A stretch of 64,000 nt of DNA from Cannabis sativa (Eukaryota > Streptophyta > Magnoliopsida > Rosales > Cannabaceae): assembly GCF_029168945.1 (NCBI RefSeq), contig NC_083608.1, positions 16,882,136 to 16,946,135 of the forward strand, read 5' to 3'. Shown here one piece after another: positions 1-11,150 of this stretch (its first letter is position 1; each line of letters opens with the position of its first letter). Made by a program: the position numbers and the translations under genes. The notes beneath the pieces are model-generated. The model searched no databases. It worked only from the letters and a program-made list of their open reading frames with translations, and was not told the DNA's origin.

Positions 1-351
1 GGAAAATAATATAGAGATATTATAGACTAGAAAGAGTCATTTTGGTAGGAGAAAATAATATATAAAAGATTAAATGATTAACATGTATCAAATATTTCAA
101 ACCAACAAAATCTTTTGTCCGTGTTGTAAACAATTAATATTTAGCGAAAATTGGGTATTCCTTAAATCCGAATAGGCCAAACACAATTATATAAGTAATA
201 AGTAAAACATGTAAAAAGAAAGTTATATTTAAAGTTTACACATATACATTCAAATAATGTATGAATTTTAACTTTTTTTCTTCTTTTAAATATGCAATAT
301 TATTGATGCCATCTTATTTAAAACACTACAAATTTTTTTTTCTTTAAGTTA
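1..351. other. AT-rich intergenic DNA
   Basis: No open frame or recognisable repeat boundary is visible. The sequence is strongly AT-rich with short poly-T runs. Confidence 0.6.
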
Positions 352-650
352 TAATAAAATTTGTAACTAAAAGTAAAAAAGTTGTAACTAATTATAAAGC
401 ATCAATTCTATGTTGCGACTAAAAGGTCTGTGACTAAAGGTATTAGTTTCAAAAATTATAATTTATTGTGACTAAATGTAATTTTACTCACAATACTTGT
501 TGTGACTAAATTTAAATTAGTGGTACCTTGTTTCTAAATTCTATATTTTAGTCAGAAGTAATTTTTTGTTGTGAATAAAAGTTATATTTAATCACAAAAA
601 ATGTATGTTGTGACTAAAAAATTATCACTAAAAGAAGTTGTTTTTCAATG
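352..650 (+). mobile_element. MITE-like element, TTGTGACTAAA family, copy A
   Basis: This stretch is dense in the motif TTGTGACTAAA and its complement. Its central part (about 383-565) aligns, on the reverse complement, with 59,645-59,850 inside the CASP gene; for example both carry TATGTTG.GACTAAAAGGTCTG. Two related copies in opposite orientation in one window support a dispersed non-autonomous DNA element. Exact ends and a target duplication could not be fixed. Confidence 0.6.
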
Positions 651-694
651 AAATATAATGTTCTTCTACATCAATACTATACCTAACATAACAA

Positions 695-1111
695 TTATTT
701 AAAGGTTAATTAAGATTTTTGCCCCCTGAACTTTGACATGTACCAAATCATGCGGCCTGAACTTTTAAGATCTTTTAAAATTCCTCCTGAACTATTGAGA
801 TTGTTGGATTTAAGGACTTTTGTCCAATTTTAGTAAGGAAAGTCTAACATGGGTGAAAGTTCAAGGGACATGATTTGGTACATGTCAAAATTTGAGGGAC
901 ATGATTTGGTAGATATCAAAGTCTGAGGAGCATGATTTAGTACATAAACAAACACAGAATTAGTAAAATTGAATGAAAATAGACAAAAGTCTTAAAATCT
1001 AACAATCTCAATAGTTCAAGGGAAATTTTTAATGGTCAGAAAAATTCAAGGGGCATGATTTGGTACATGTCAAAGTTTAGGGGACAAAAATCCTAATTAG
1101 CCTTATTTAAA
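695..1111. mobile_element. Mutator-like foldback MITE with 9-bp target duplication
   Basis: Long terminal inverted repeats begin at 704 (GGTTAATTAAGATTTTTGCC) and end at 1102 (reverse complement with few mismatches). The inverted arms continue inward through the ACTTTGACATGTACCAAATC and CTATTGAGATTGTTGGATTT segments. The element is flanked by a perfect 9-bp direct repeat TTATTTAAA at 695-703 and 1103-1111. A 9-bp duplication with long inverted repeats is the signature of Mutator-like MITEs. It has no coding capacity. Confidence 0.85.
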
Positions 1112-1560
1112 TATTGCGTATAAATGGGCCTAGGGTTTTCTCTCTAGGGTTTGGGCATTCGCCATCTGATTTTCCTTGTTTTCTTTTGGACACGGTTCAT
1201 CAGCCTATCTCTAGGCTTGGGTATGGCCATGGTTGGAGGGATGTTGCTATTTGGGACAACTTTTGATGGAGTTTTGTTCCTCTTTTCTTCATTGCATCTA
1301 CATATTTAAGGGATTACTAATCAGATTCGTCTCTCTCTTCATTTATTTCGTAGTGACTCTTGTGGCTATGGGTATGGCCAGAGTTCTCGTTTGGCGTCGC
1401 TTGAAAGTTGTGGTTGTGTTGTTTTGACCGTCGGAACCCTCTGTTTCTCTGATCGAATTCTTCAATTATAGCTGTAATGATGGTGTGACAACAGTGATGG
1501 TGGTCGTGGTGGACTGCAAGCAGATCGACCAGTTGGGGGGGTTCTATTCGGTTGGTCTCT
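1112..1560. other. Unclassified sequence left of Element 1
   Basis: This sequence contains short open frames only (for example 64 codons at 1233-1427) with no recognisable domain. Together with 11,151-11,640 it is the pre-insertion locus of Element 1. It resembles degenerate untranslated or repeat sequence, and I could not assign it. Confidence 0.4.
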
Positions 1561-1883
1561 CTACTTGTAACACCCTAACTAGCATAGGCGTATTACGTAA
1601 TTTTTAAACATCTTGTGCAGCTCGTTGCTAATCAACAAAGTTTATGGAAAACGTGATTAATTAAAATTTTTGCTTTTTAATTAAACTTGTAAAATATTTA
1701 TACAAAATACTCGGGATCCCGATTACAAAACCATTTACAAAAGTTTGCTGTCTATACAAAATATTTGTCGCCTAGCGACTAGTTACAAAAATAGCCTCGT
1801 TGTCCCGATGATCGTACGCTCCAGGCCTAACCGCCCCGACATGTACAATCTTCATAGGCTCGTTCACGGTCCATCAGCTCTAG

Positions 1884-1943
1884 CCTTGCCCTTACCTACA
1901 CATAAACATAGCATTGTGAGTCGACAGACTCAGTAAGAAAAGC
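1884..1943 (-). promoter_or_regulatory. Conserved hairpin block in the Tekay-like LTR
   Basis: Read on the minus strand this is CTTTTCTTACTGAGTC, a 4-nt loop, GACTCAC, then about 20 bp, then GTAAGGGCAAGG. The arms CTGAGTC/GACTCA can pair. The same block occurs in Element 2's 5' LTR (19,931-19,990), in altered form in its 3' LTR (27,129-27,186), and in the unrelated-looking solo LTR (29,104-29,162). Function is unknown. The arms also match TGAGTC/GACTCA, the core recognised by GCN4/AP-1-class bZIP proteins. Confidence 0.5.
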
Positions 1944-2004
1944 ATAATAATACTCATACATAAAACCCCGGTCATGATCAGACGCCCATACCCCTGACCA
2001 TAAC

Positions 2005-2070
2005 CCTAACTGTCGTGTCCAACACGATACTGAGTCCCCCTAACTGTCGTGTCCAACACGGTACTGAGTT
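2005..2070 (-). repeat. Short palindrome pair CGTGTCCAACACG in LTR
   Basis: Two copies of CGTGTCCAACACG, each a 5-bp inverted repeat around a 3-nt centre, are separated by about 33 bp. Homologous positions in Element 2 (19,816-19,905 and 27,016-27,105) hold three copies. In those, two have CATGT/ACATG arms and one has CGTGT/ACACG arms. Confidence 0.75.
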
Positions 2071-2099
2071 CTGAACGTTCATAGGGACGGTACTATTGA

Positions 2100-2420
2100 C
2101 AAGTAACAGCCTGATCGGTCGAACCGATCATACTCCATTTCTTGGTCATACTCCTGCCTGTACCGACGTGTTACAGTATCAGCCTGATCGGTCGAACCGG
2201 TCATACTCCGGCTGCTGGTCATACTCCAGCATGTATCGACGTGATACGTCAAATAGTACAGAACCACCAACCTAAGTATCATCCTAATCGGTCGAACCGG
2301 TCATACTCATTGCTGGTCATACTCCAGCCTGTACCGACGTGATACAGTGTCAGCCTAATCGGTCGAACCGGTCATACTCCAGCTACTGGTCATACTCCAG
2401 CCTGTACCGACGTGACACAG
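2100..2420. repeat. Tandem repeat block in the Element 1 LTR
   Basis: Four degenerate units carry GATCGGTCGAACCGGTCATA followed by CTGGTCATACTCC and GTACCGACGTGA(T/C)AC. The partner LTR has a contracted version at 9,330-9,560. Element 2 has related arrays at 19,615-19,790 and 26,818-26,985. Confidence 0.8.
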
Positions 2421-2743
2421 TTGGATGGTTCGAAGCCAACATACATATCTAATGTAATCTAACAGGCTTCCTACATGCACGTTAAACATGTAATCTACAT
2501 ATGCATACTGTTATACTAATCTTACCTGGATTCCGAATTCAGGTGTGCCGGTCAACTTGACTGGAACTATCTGCGCGGCGGATTACAGGCTCCTAAACCA
2601 TAAAAATCACAACACTATAAGTGATACGCTAAATCACTTCCCGGGGACTTAAATTAGGAACTAAAAGTTACCCTATCGATAAAAAATATGGCAATACCCC
2701 AAAAAACATAAAAACGAGGAAATCTAGGGTTCCTGAAATTTCC

Positions 2744-2845
2744 CCAACCGGTAGACCGGTTCACCAACCGGAATTCCGGTTCTGGGAATTTTCAAAACCC
2801 CATCCGGAATTCCGGATGCACAACCGGAATTCCGGTTCCTCGCAG
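2744..2845. repeat. CCGG palindrome cluster in LTR
   Basis: This holds a series of short perfect or near-perfect palindromes: AACCGGTAGACCGGTT, AACCGGAATTCCGGTT (twice) and ATCCGGAATTCCGGAT. The equivalent cluster in the partner LTR (9,891-10,025) has the 20-bp unit CCAACCGGTAGACCGGTTGA three times instead of once. Confidence 0.85.
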
Positions 2846-3937
2846 GAATTTTTCAAAAATTCACACAATGCTCAAATCCACTCCAAACAATGCCAAAACA
2901 TCCAGACCTGCTCTAAATGACCCAAATAACATTTCTAAAGCAACTACACAGCCCAGAACACCCATAAATCAAAAATGCCATTAAAGCCCAAGCTTTGAGT
3001 TTTAAACTCAAACTTGATCAAACACTACCAACATGCAATCAAACCATGATTCAAACTCATAATCAAGCATATAAAAACTGCAGAAACTAAAACCTAACTC
3101 ATGCAACAACTACAGCAACAATTCACCCAATTTCACTTTGAAAACTCAAGCTTTTTAACAAGAAAAACCATAACTCAAGCAACCTAACTATTATGCATTA
3201 CTAACAGCTCAAATATCCTTAATTTAACATGCTTAAATCTCTAAAAATAACAACAAAATCACAGCAGCAATAACATCAAATTATCAAGCATGCAATACAC
3301 AATTTCATCAAAATTTAACAAATTTTTAAGAAGAAGAGATGAGGAGCTAACCTAGCTTGGATTGAAACACAAAAGGGAATGAAATCACAAGAAAAATTCC
3401 AAGTCCTTTGCTGCACCAAGAGGCCGAAAAAGAGAGAGGAAAAGAGAGAGAGTTTTCCAAATTTTTCTATTTTTTTCTAACTTTGAAATTTTTGAAGCTT
3501 TGTAAAGTAAAATGAAATAAAAATAAGGGATTCTACTTATTCATTTCAGCCAACAAATAAAATCAAATAACATTTAATTTAACCAAATAAAGTCCACTAA
3601 AGGACAAACTAATAATGGGGCAAAATGACCATTTTGCCCCTTCACACTAAAATCACATAAATACACTAAAGGGGTATTTTTGGGAAATTCTAAATTCCCA
3701 GCCATTCCCGACATTCCCAATGTCTAATAAACCGTCCCAAACTACTAACATACTAAGTTGTGATTTTACTGAGCCAAACACCGAGTTCCATGTTACCGGG
3801 CACCGGAAATGCAAACTTATGAAAACTACTGAATGACATAAAATGCATCTCAGAATTCAATAATAACAGTATTAATAATTATTTAAATAGCTATAAATAA
3901 TTTCATAATTAAACGTGATTAACTGCTAATTTCCAAA

Positions 3938-4270
3938 TTAAACTAAGCGGTCTTTACAACTATTCCCCCTTAAAAGGATTTCGTCCCCGAAATCTAACCT
4001 GAATAACTCTGGATATTGAGCTCTCATATCTGACTCTAGCTCCCAGGTGGCTTCCTCCACCTTGCTGTTTCTCCAGAGAACTTTGACCAATGCTATGGTC
4101 TTATTCCGAAGGACTTTATCCTTTCTATCCAGGATCCGCACCGTTGTTCTTCGTAAGACATATCTGGCTGCAGTTCAAGGCTCTCATAACCGAGTATATG
4201 AGAGGGATACCGAAACGTATTTTCTCAACATCGAGACATGGAATACGTTGTGAGCGCCGATAAAGTGGAG
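3938..4270 (-). pseudogene. Chromodomain end of Element 1 pol, out of frame
   Basis: The frame 4141-3938 encodes a chromodomain-like tail ([20 protein letters not shown], then WRNSKVEEATWELE). It matches the C-terminus of Element 2 integrase almost exactly but is frameshifted relative to the upstream pol. Net loss of 2 bp near 4,253-4,272, compared with Element 2, puts the preceding pol into a wrong frame before it stops at 4,125. Chromodomains in chromovirus integrases are thought to steer insertion to particular chromatin. A 1-bp loss in the polypurine G run also makes this frame run into the LTR instead of stopping before it. Confidence 0.85.
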
Positions 4271-6800
4271 GCAATGCTAACCGGTATGCCACTTGACCTA
4301 TCTTCTCGAGAATCTCGAAAGGTCCTGTAAATCTAGGGCATAACTTGCCTCTTTTCCCGAAACGTTTGATCCCCTTCATTGGAGACACCTGTAAAAACAC
4401 ATGGTCCCCTACTTGGAACTCAACATCTCTGCGTTTCGGATCGGCGTAACTCTTCTGGCTACTCTGTGAGGCAAGCATTCTAGCTTTTATCTTTTCTATT
4501 GCCTCATTGGTCCGCTGCACCGACTCTGAACCTAAGTATTTTCTCTCCCCTGTCTCATCCCAGTGGATGGGAGATCTACACTTCCTACCGTATAATAGTT
4601 CATAGGGAGCCATCCCTATCGTACTCTGATAACTGTTGTTGTAAGAAAATTCTATCAACGGTAGATATTTATTCCAAGAGCCTTCAAAATCCATAACACA
4701 GGCTCGTAACATGTCTTCCAATATCTGAATTGTCCTTTCGGACTGACCATCTGTCTGAGGATGGAATGCTGTACTGAATTTCAGCTTTGTACCCATTGCT
4801 CGTTGCAAACTCTGCCATAATTTGGAGGTGAACTTCGGATCCCTATCCGAAACTATAGACTTCGGTACCCCGTAAAGTCTTACAATCTCTCTGACATACA
4901 ATTCTGCCAACTGATCCACTGTAAACGTTGTTCTAACAGGCAGAAAATGAGCAGATTTCGTGAATCGATCCACCACTACCCAGATGGAATCAAACAAACC
5001 CGTGGTTCTAGGTAACCCGACCACAAAATCCATCGTGATATCTTCCCACTTCCATTCCGGTAGGGTTAGAGGCTGCAACAACCCTGCTGGTCTCTGATGT
5101 TCAGCCTTAATCTGTTGACAAGTGAGGCACCTCGATACGAATTCTACCAAATTCTTCTTCATACCGCTCCACCAGAAGTACGGTTTAAGATCTTGGTACA
5201 TCTTGGTGGTGCCGGGATGCAGAGAATAAGGGGTAGAATGAGCCTCCTCAAAGATTTCATTCCTGAGTTCCACACTATTCGGAACACAAACCCTAGCTTT
5301 ATACAAAAGCATCCCGTTGTCTGACACTGAAAAATCCTTGGCTTGACCAGCCAAAACCTCATCTCTGATCTTCACTAACTCTGGATCAGTCATCTGAGCG
5401 GCTTTAATTCTTTCCAACAGATCAAATTGTAGCGTTAAGTTGTGAAGCTGACCTACCACAAACTCAATGCCGGATCTAACCATATCCTCTGCTAGCTGAG
5501 GTGAAACCTGAACCATGCCAGCTACCTGTCCGGGACCCTTTCTACTCAGGGCATCGGCCACTACATTGGCCTTCCCAGGGTGATAAAGAATCTCGCAGTC
5601 ATAATCTTTCACTAATTCCAACCAACGTCTCTGTCTCATGTTCAAATCTTTCCGAGTAAAGAAATACTTGAGACTTTTATGGTCGGTATAGATTTCACAC
5701 CTTTCTCCGTAAAGGTAATGCCGCCAAATCTTCAATGCAAAAACCACCGCGGCCAACTCTAGATCGTGAGTCGGGTATCGCTGTTCGTAATCCTTTAACT
5801 GACGGGAGGCATAAGCGATAACCCGATCGGCTTGCATCAACACACACCCCAGACCCTGTCTGGATGCATCACAATAAACTACGAACTTCTCGTTGTCCGA
5901 AGGCAAAGCTAGTACTGGAGCGGTAATCAACCTCTGTTTCAGCTCCTGAAAGCTAGCTTCGCACTTGTCTGACCAGACAAATCGCTGATTCTTCTTTGTA
6001 AGTTCGGTTAAGGGCATAGAAATTTTTGAAAACCCTTCCACAAATCTACGGTAATACCCAGCTAAACCCAAGAAGCTTCTAATCTCTGTCACTGTCTTCG
6101 GTCTCGGCCAATCCCTGACGGATTCGATCTTCCCGGGATCCACCTTGATCCCATCTTTGCTCACAATATGCCCTAAGAAGGACACCTGAGATAGCCAGAA
6201 TTCACATTTCTTGAACTTGGCATAAAGCTTGTGTTCCTGAAGCCGTTGCAGTACCATCTGAAGATGTAACTCATGCTCCTCTTCTGATTGAGAGTACACG
6301 AGGATGTCGTCAATAAACACAATCACACAGATATCGAGGAAATCCTTGAATACTCTATTCATCAAATCCATGAATGCTGCAGAAGCATTGGTTAGTCCAA
6401 ATGACATAACCAGGAATTCATAATGTCCATACCTAGTGCGGAAAGCCGTCTTCGAAATGTCCTCCTCTCGGATTCTCAACTGATGATAACCCGAACGGAG
6501 ATCAATCTTAGAAAAGACCGTCTTCCCCTGAAGCTGATTGAACAAATCATCGATCCTAGGTAATGGATATTTATTCTTCACTGTCAGCTTGTTCAATTCT
6601 CTGTAATCGATGCACATCCTCATAGTTCCATCTTTCTTCTTGACGAATAAAACCGGGGCTCCCCAGGGTGACACACTAGGCCTAATAAACCCTATGTCAA
6701 GCAACCCTTGGAGCTGAATCTTTAACTCCTTAAGTTCAGCTGGAGCCATTCTATATGGAGCCTTGGAAACCGGTTCCACCCCTGGTGCCAAATCTATCAC
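4125..6800 (-). pseudogene. Element 1 pol: reverse transcriptase, RNase H and integrase
   Basis: An 891-codon open frame. Visible in order are the RT entry motif [20 protein letters not shown] (about residues 67-86), the polymerase catalytic box FIDDILVYS (about 163-171), RNase H with the [11 protein letters not shown] and TDHKSLKYF motifs and end motif [15 protein letters not shown] (about 405), an integrase HHCC zinc finger (H..H then CLTCQQIK), and the DDE core with D in MDFVVGLP, D in [10 protein letters not shown] and E in GQSERTIQ. It lacks its own start and should continue from the gag-protease frame. An extra A in the run at 6,856-6,861 (six A here, five T on the sense strand of Element 2) breaks the join. 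The last 50 or so residues are frameshifted nonsense. Confidence 0.92.
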
Positions 6801-6804
6801 GAAG

Positions 6805-8646
6805 TCAATCTCCCGCTGAGGTGGTAACCCTGGAAGTTCTTTGGGAAAAACATCTAAAAAATTCCCGAACCACCTTGATGTCCTCTGGCCGAATGGTATC
6901 TGGCCGAGTGGTGTCCACCACCACGGCCAGAAACCCTAAACAACCGCCATGCAATAATTCTCTAGCTGACATGGCCGAAATCACCGGGATCTGAGATCCC
7001 CGAACCGAACCAACAAACACAAAAGGTTCGTCACTTTCCGGTTGGAATATCACCATCTTCCTTTTGCAATCAATACTCGCCGAATATTTAGATAGGAAAT
7101 CCATTCCTAAAATAATATCGAACTCTACTAGGCTCATCTCTATCAAGTCAGCACTTAACTCTCTACCATCTATCCTGATCGGCATAGACCTAATCCATCT
7201 TTTGGAGATAACTAACTCTCCGCCAGGTAATAGGGTTCCAAACCCTGATTCATATCTATCATATGGTCTATCCAATTTACCAAAGACTCTGGCTGCCACA
7301 TAAGAGTGTGTAGCCCCAGAATCAAACAGTACTGAGTAAAGCGAGTTATTAACAGAAAGCTGACCTGTTACAACTGATGGGCTGGCATCTGCATCAGCCT
7401 GAGTGATGGCGAAAACCCTAGCTGGAGTGGGTATCGCCGGAGCCCTCGGTGCCTCTGAGCGGAGCTGGGGACAATCCCTCTTGAAGTGTCCGGGCATGCC
7501 ACAGTGAAAGCATCCCTGACCTTTGCATTCACCCCGATGGTGCCTTTTGCAGTTGGGGCACTCGGGATAGGAGAACCGGGTCTCTGCACCACAAGAACGA
7601 CTACCTCTACTTTGGTTCCCCCGGAACCTCTTGTTCTGACTCGAGCCACCGGATGCAGTGGATGCTCTCTTCCTCTGATCTATGGCCAAACCACTACTCC
7701 CCCTGCTAAAACCTGATGCAGGAGGGGTAGGAGCCCCGCCACTCGCCGGAGTACTAGCTGACTCCGACATACACCCAACTGCGCCCTCAGCTCGCAGTGC
7801 CTTCTCCACCATCTCAGCATAGGTGGTCTTGTCGTCAGTGGTGATCATCAAATCATGCTTAATCTTCGCATTTAACCCGTCTAGGTACTTCTCTTTCTTG
7901 CTGAAGTCGGTTAGCACTATTCCCGAGGCTAACCTCGCCAACCGGTCGAACTGAGTAGTATACTCGGTCACGCTCATATTCTCTCGCTGGGTCAGGTGAG
8001 CGAACTCTTTCCTCTTGGCGCTTCTGACCGCCTCGTTATAATACTTGGCGTTGAAGAGTTCCTGGAACCTTTCCCAGGTCATGGTAGTGACGTCGTGAAT
8101 CTGAGACACCATGTCCCACCAGACAAGAGCGTCTTCCTGGAACTGGAAAGTGGCACACACCACTCTGTCATTACCAGTGACACCCATAAAGTTCAGAATT
8201 TTGGTGATCACCGTTAGCCACTGTTCGGCCTTCATCACATCTGGACCTCCCAGAAAGACCGGAGGTGCTTGCTTCCGGAACCGTTCATACAAAGGTTCCA
8301 TTCTGTTGGCCGCCACAACTATTTCGGCCTGAGAAGCAGGGGCGGGTGCCACTGGAACTACTGGCACAGGCACTGCAGGAGCCCCCTGCTGCCTCAATCT
8401 CTGAATCTCGAGGTGTTGCTCTTCAATTCTGGCTTGCATTTCAGCAAACCTAACCTCCCAATTCTGGGCTCCCTGATCGGCTTGGGGAGCCTGGGCAGCT
8501 TGTGGCGGGTTCTCATCACCCCGACCACGAGCCCTGCCCCTGGGACCTCTATCTCGGCCCCTAGCTGGCGGGGGAAACTGAGCTCCCTGACCTTGATTCG
8601 ACCCCACTGAATTGCCCTGGCTCCTGGTAGTCCGCCTGGCGTCCAT
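6805..8646 (-). CDS. Element 1 gag-protease (613 aa)
   Basis: Starts at ATG 8,646 ([10 protein letters not shown]). The N-terminus is basic and low complexity, rich in Gly, Arg and Pro. The retrotransposon gag domain follows ([29 protein letters not shown]), then a CCHC zinc knuckle ([14 protein letters not shown]) and an aspartic protease ([12 protein letters not shown] and the later IILGMDFL flap-end motif). Gag forms the particle and binds RNA, and the protease cleaves the polyprotein. The frame ends 23 residues past a homopolymer frameshift in what would be the protease-RT linker. It is intact up to that point, much better preserved than the same region of Element 2. Confidence 0.9.
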   Translation of the reverse strand: MDARRTTRSQGNSVGSNQGQGAQFPPPARGRDRGPRGRARGRGDENPPQAAQAPQADQGAQNWEVRFAEMQARIEEQHLEIQRLRQQGAPAVPVPVVPVAPAPASQAEIVVAANRMEPLYERFRKQAPPVFLGGPDVMKAEQWLTVITKILNFMGVTGNDRVVCATFQFQEDALVWWDMVSQIHDVTTMTWERFQELFNAKYYNEAVRSAKRKEFAHLTQRENMSVTEYTTQFDRLARLASGIVLTDFSKKEKYLDGLNAKIKHDLMITTDDKTTYAEMVEKALRAEGAVGCMSESASTPASGGAPTPPASGFSRGSSGLAIDQRKRASTASGGSSQNKRFRGNQSRGSRSCGAETRFSYPECPNCKRHHRGECKGQGCFHCGMPGHFKRDCPQLRSEAPRAPAIPTPARVFAITQADADASPSVVTGQLSVNNSLYSVLFDSGATHSYVAARVFGKLDRPYDRYESGFGTLLPGGELVISKRWIRSMPIRIDGRELSADLIEMSLVEFDIILGMDFLSKYSASIDCKRKMVIFQPESDEPFVFVGSVRGSQIPVISAMSARELLHGGCLGFLAVVVDTTRPDTIRPEDIKVVREFFRCFSQRTSRVTTSAGD

Positions 8647-8913
8647 CTAGTCGGAACCGCCTGCGAAACCAAGAGTTGGCATATCAGGTCGTATTCAAGG
8701 AGAGCTTACTAATGCTGCTTAATTTGGAAATTAAAAACGAAACATGCGCCTATTCTACTATCAGGCTACTAACATGCTTCCTATCAGGCTTTTCTTATTC
8801 ATAAAATAAATAAATAAACTACTAAAGCAATAAAGGCTTACTGAACCGTGGAACGAGCTAACTGCTGATGATGATTGTACATGTCGTGACGATCTTCGGA
8901 AGACAACCTGGTG

Positions 8914-8925
8914 GCTCTGATACCA
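8914..8925 (-). other. Primer binding site, initiator tRNA-Met
   Basis: On the minus strand TGGTATCAGAGC lies three bases inside the 5' LTR end. It is complementary to the 3' end of plant initiator methionine tRNA, the usual primer for chromovirus reverse transcription. Confidence 0.9.
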
Positions 8926-8928
8926 AAT

Positions 8929-11145
8929 TGTAACACCCTAACTAGCATAGGCGTATTACGTGATTTTTAAACATGACGTGCAACTCGTTGCTAATCAACG
9001 AGGTTTATGGAAACGTGATTACTTAAATTTTTTGCTTTTTAATTAAACTTGTAAAATATTTATACAAAATACTCGGGATCCCGATTACAAAACCATTTAC
9101 AAAAGTTTACTGTCTATACAAAATATTTGTCGCCTAGCGACTAGTTACAAAAATAGCCTCGCTGTCCCGATGATCGTACGCTCCAGGCCTAACCGCCCCG
9201 ACATGTACAATCTTCATAGGCTCGTTCACGGTCCATCAGCTCTAGCATTGCCCTTACCTACACATAAACACAGTTCACGGTACTGAGTTCTGAACGTTCA
9301 TAGGGACGATACTATTGACAAGTAACAACCTGATCGGTCGAACCGGTCATACTCCATTTCTTGGTCATACTCCGGCTGTCTGGGCGTGTTACAGTATCAG
9401 CCTGATCGGTCAAACCGGTCATACTTCGGCTGCTGGTCATACTCCAGCCTGTACCGACGTGATACGTCAAATAGTACAGAACCACCAACCTAAGTATCAT
9501 CCTAATCGGTCGAACCGGTCCTACTCCGACTGCTGGTCATACTCCAGCTTGTACCGACGTGACACAGTTGGATGGTTCAAAGCCAACATACATATCTAAT
9601 GTAATCTAACAGGCTTCTTACATGCACGCTAAACATGTAATCTACATATGCATACTGTTATACTAATCTTACCTGGATTTCGAATTCAGGTGTGCCGGTC
9701 AACCTGACTGGAACTATCTACGCGGCGGATTACAGGCTCCTAAACCATAAAAATCACAACACTATAAGTGATACGCTAAATTACTTCCCGGGGACTTACA
9801 CTAGGAACTAAAAGTTACCCTATCGATAAAAAACATGGCAATACCCCAAAAAACATAAAAATGAGGAAATCTAGGGTTCCTGAAATTTTCCCAACCGGTA
9901 GACCGGTTGACCAACCGGTAGACCGGTTGACCAACCGGTAGACCGGTTGACCAACCGGAATTCCGGTTCTGAGAATTTTCAGAACCCCATCCGGAATTCC
10001 GGATGCACAACCGGAATTCCGGTTCCTCGCAGGAATTTTTCAAAAATTCACACAATGCTCAAATCCACTCCAAACAATGCCAAAACATCCAGACTTGTTC
10101 TAAATGACCCAAATAACATTTCTAAAGCAACTACACAGCCCAGAACACCCATAAATCAAAAATGCCATTAAAGCCCAAGCTTTGAGTTTTAAACTCAAAC
10201 TTGATCAAACACTACCAACATGCAATCAAACCATGATTTAAACTCATAATCAAGCATATAAAAACTGCAGAAACTAAAACCTAACTCATGCAACAACTAC
10301 AGCAACAATTCACCCAATTTCACTTTGAAAACTCAAGCTTTTTAACAAGAAAAACCATAACTCAAGCAACCTAACTATTATGCATTACTAACAGCTCAAA
10401 TATCCTTAATTTAACATGCTTAAATCTCTGAAAATAACAACAAAATCACAGGAGTAACAACATCAAATTATCAAGCATGCAATACACCAATTTCATCAAA
10501 ATTCAACAAATTTTTAAGAAGAAGAGATGAGGAGCTAACCTAGCTTGGATTGAACACAAAAGAGAATGAAATCACAAGAAAAATTCCAAGTCCTTTGCTG
10601 CACCAAGAAGCCGAAAAAGAGAGAGGAAAAGAGAGAGAGTTTTCCAAATTTTTCTATTTTTTTCTAACTTTGAAATTTTTGAAGCTTTGTAAAGTAAAAT
10701 GAAATAAAAATAAGGGATTCTACTTATTCATTTCAGCCAACAAATAAAATCAAATAACATTTAATTTAACCAAATAAAGTCCACTAAAGGACAAACTAAT
10801 AATGGGGCAAAATGACCATTTTGCCCCTTCACACTAAAATCACATAAATACACTAAAAGGGTATTTTTGGGAAATTCTAAATTCCTGGCCATTCCCGACA
10901 TTCCCAATGTCTAATAAACCGTCCCAAACTACTAACATACTAAGTTGTGATTTTACTGAGCCAAACACCGAGTTCCATGTTACCGGGCACCGGAAATGCA
11001 AACTTATGAAAACTACTGAATGACATAAAATGCATCTCAGAATTCAATAATAACAGTATAAATAATTATTTAAATAGCTATAAATAATTTCATAATTAAA
11101 CGTGATTAACTGCTAATTTCCAAATTAAACTAAGCGGTCTTTACA
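8929..11145 (-). repeat. 5' LTR of Element 1 (2,217 bp)
   Basis: Right-hand LTR in window coordinates. It shares termini and most sequence with 1,566-3,958. A deletion joins CACATAAACACAG directly to TTCACGGTACTGAG (about 9,270), removing about 150 bp that include the GACTC hairpin and the palindrome pair. The 20-bp unit CCAACCGGTAGACCGGTTGA occurs three times at 9,891-9,950. As the promoter-bearing LTR, its loss of the hairpin block may matter for expression, though that is inference. Confidence 0.93.
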
Positions 11146-11150
11146 CTGCT

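Larger units (their letters stand above)
1566..3958 (-). repeat. 3' LTR of Element 1 (2,393 bp)
   Basis: This is the left-hand LTR in window coordinates. It differs from its partner at 8,929-11,145 in three ways. It keeps about 150 bp (1,910-2,060) that the partner lacks, it has an extra copy of the tandem unit at 2,100-2,420, and it has one instead of three copies of the 20-bp CCGG palindrome unit at 2,744-2,763. The remainder is nearly identical to the partner. Confidence 0.93.
1566..11145 (-). mobile_element. Element 1: full-length Ty3/Gypsy chromovirus (Tekay/Del-like) LTR retrotransposon
   Basis: A 9.6-kb element lies on the minus strand. In sense order it has a 5' LTR (11,145-8,929), an initiator tRNA-Met primer site (8,925-8,914), gag-protease (8,646-6,805), reverse transcriptase, RNase H and integrase (6,800-~4,270), a chromodomain (~4,140-3,970), a polypurine tract (about 3,963-3,976) and a 3' LTR (3,958-1,566). 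LTRs start TGTAAAG and end TGTTACA. The flanking 5-mers are CTACT (1561-1565) and CTGCT (11,146-11,150), an imperfect target duplication. Chromodomain plus LTRs above 2 kb points to the Tekay/Del group (family knowledge). At least three frameshifts make it non-autonomous now. Confidence 0.93.

Noticed and set aside
3938..4253. Plus-strand frames opposite the Element 1 pol end
   Set aside because: They are antisense shadows of the chromodomain and integrase coding. No independent domain is present.
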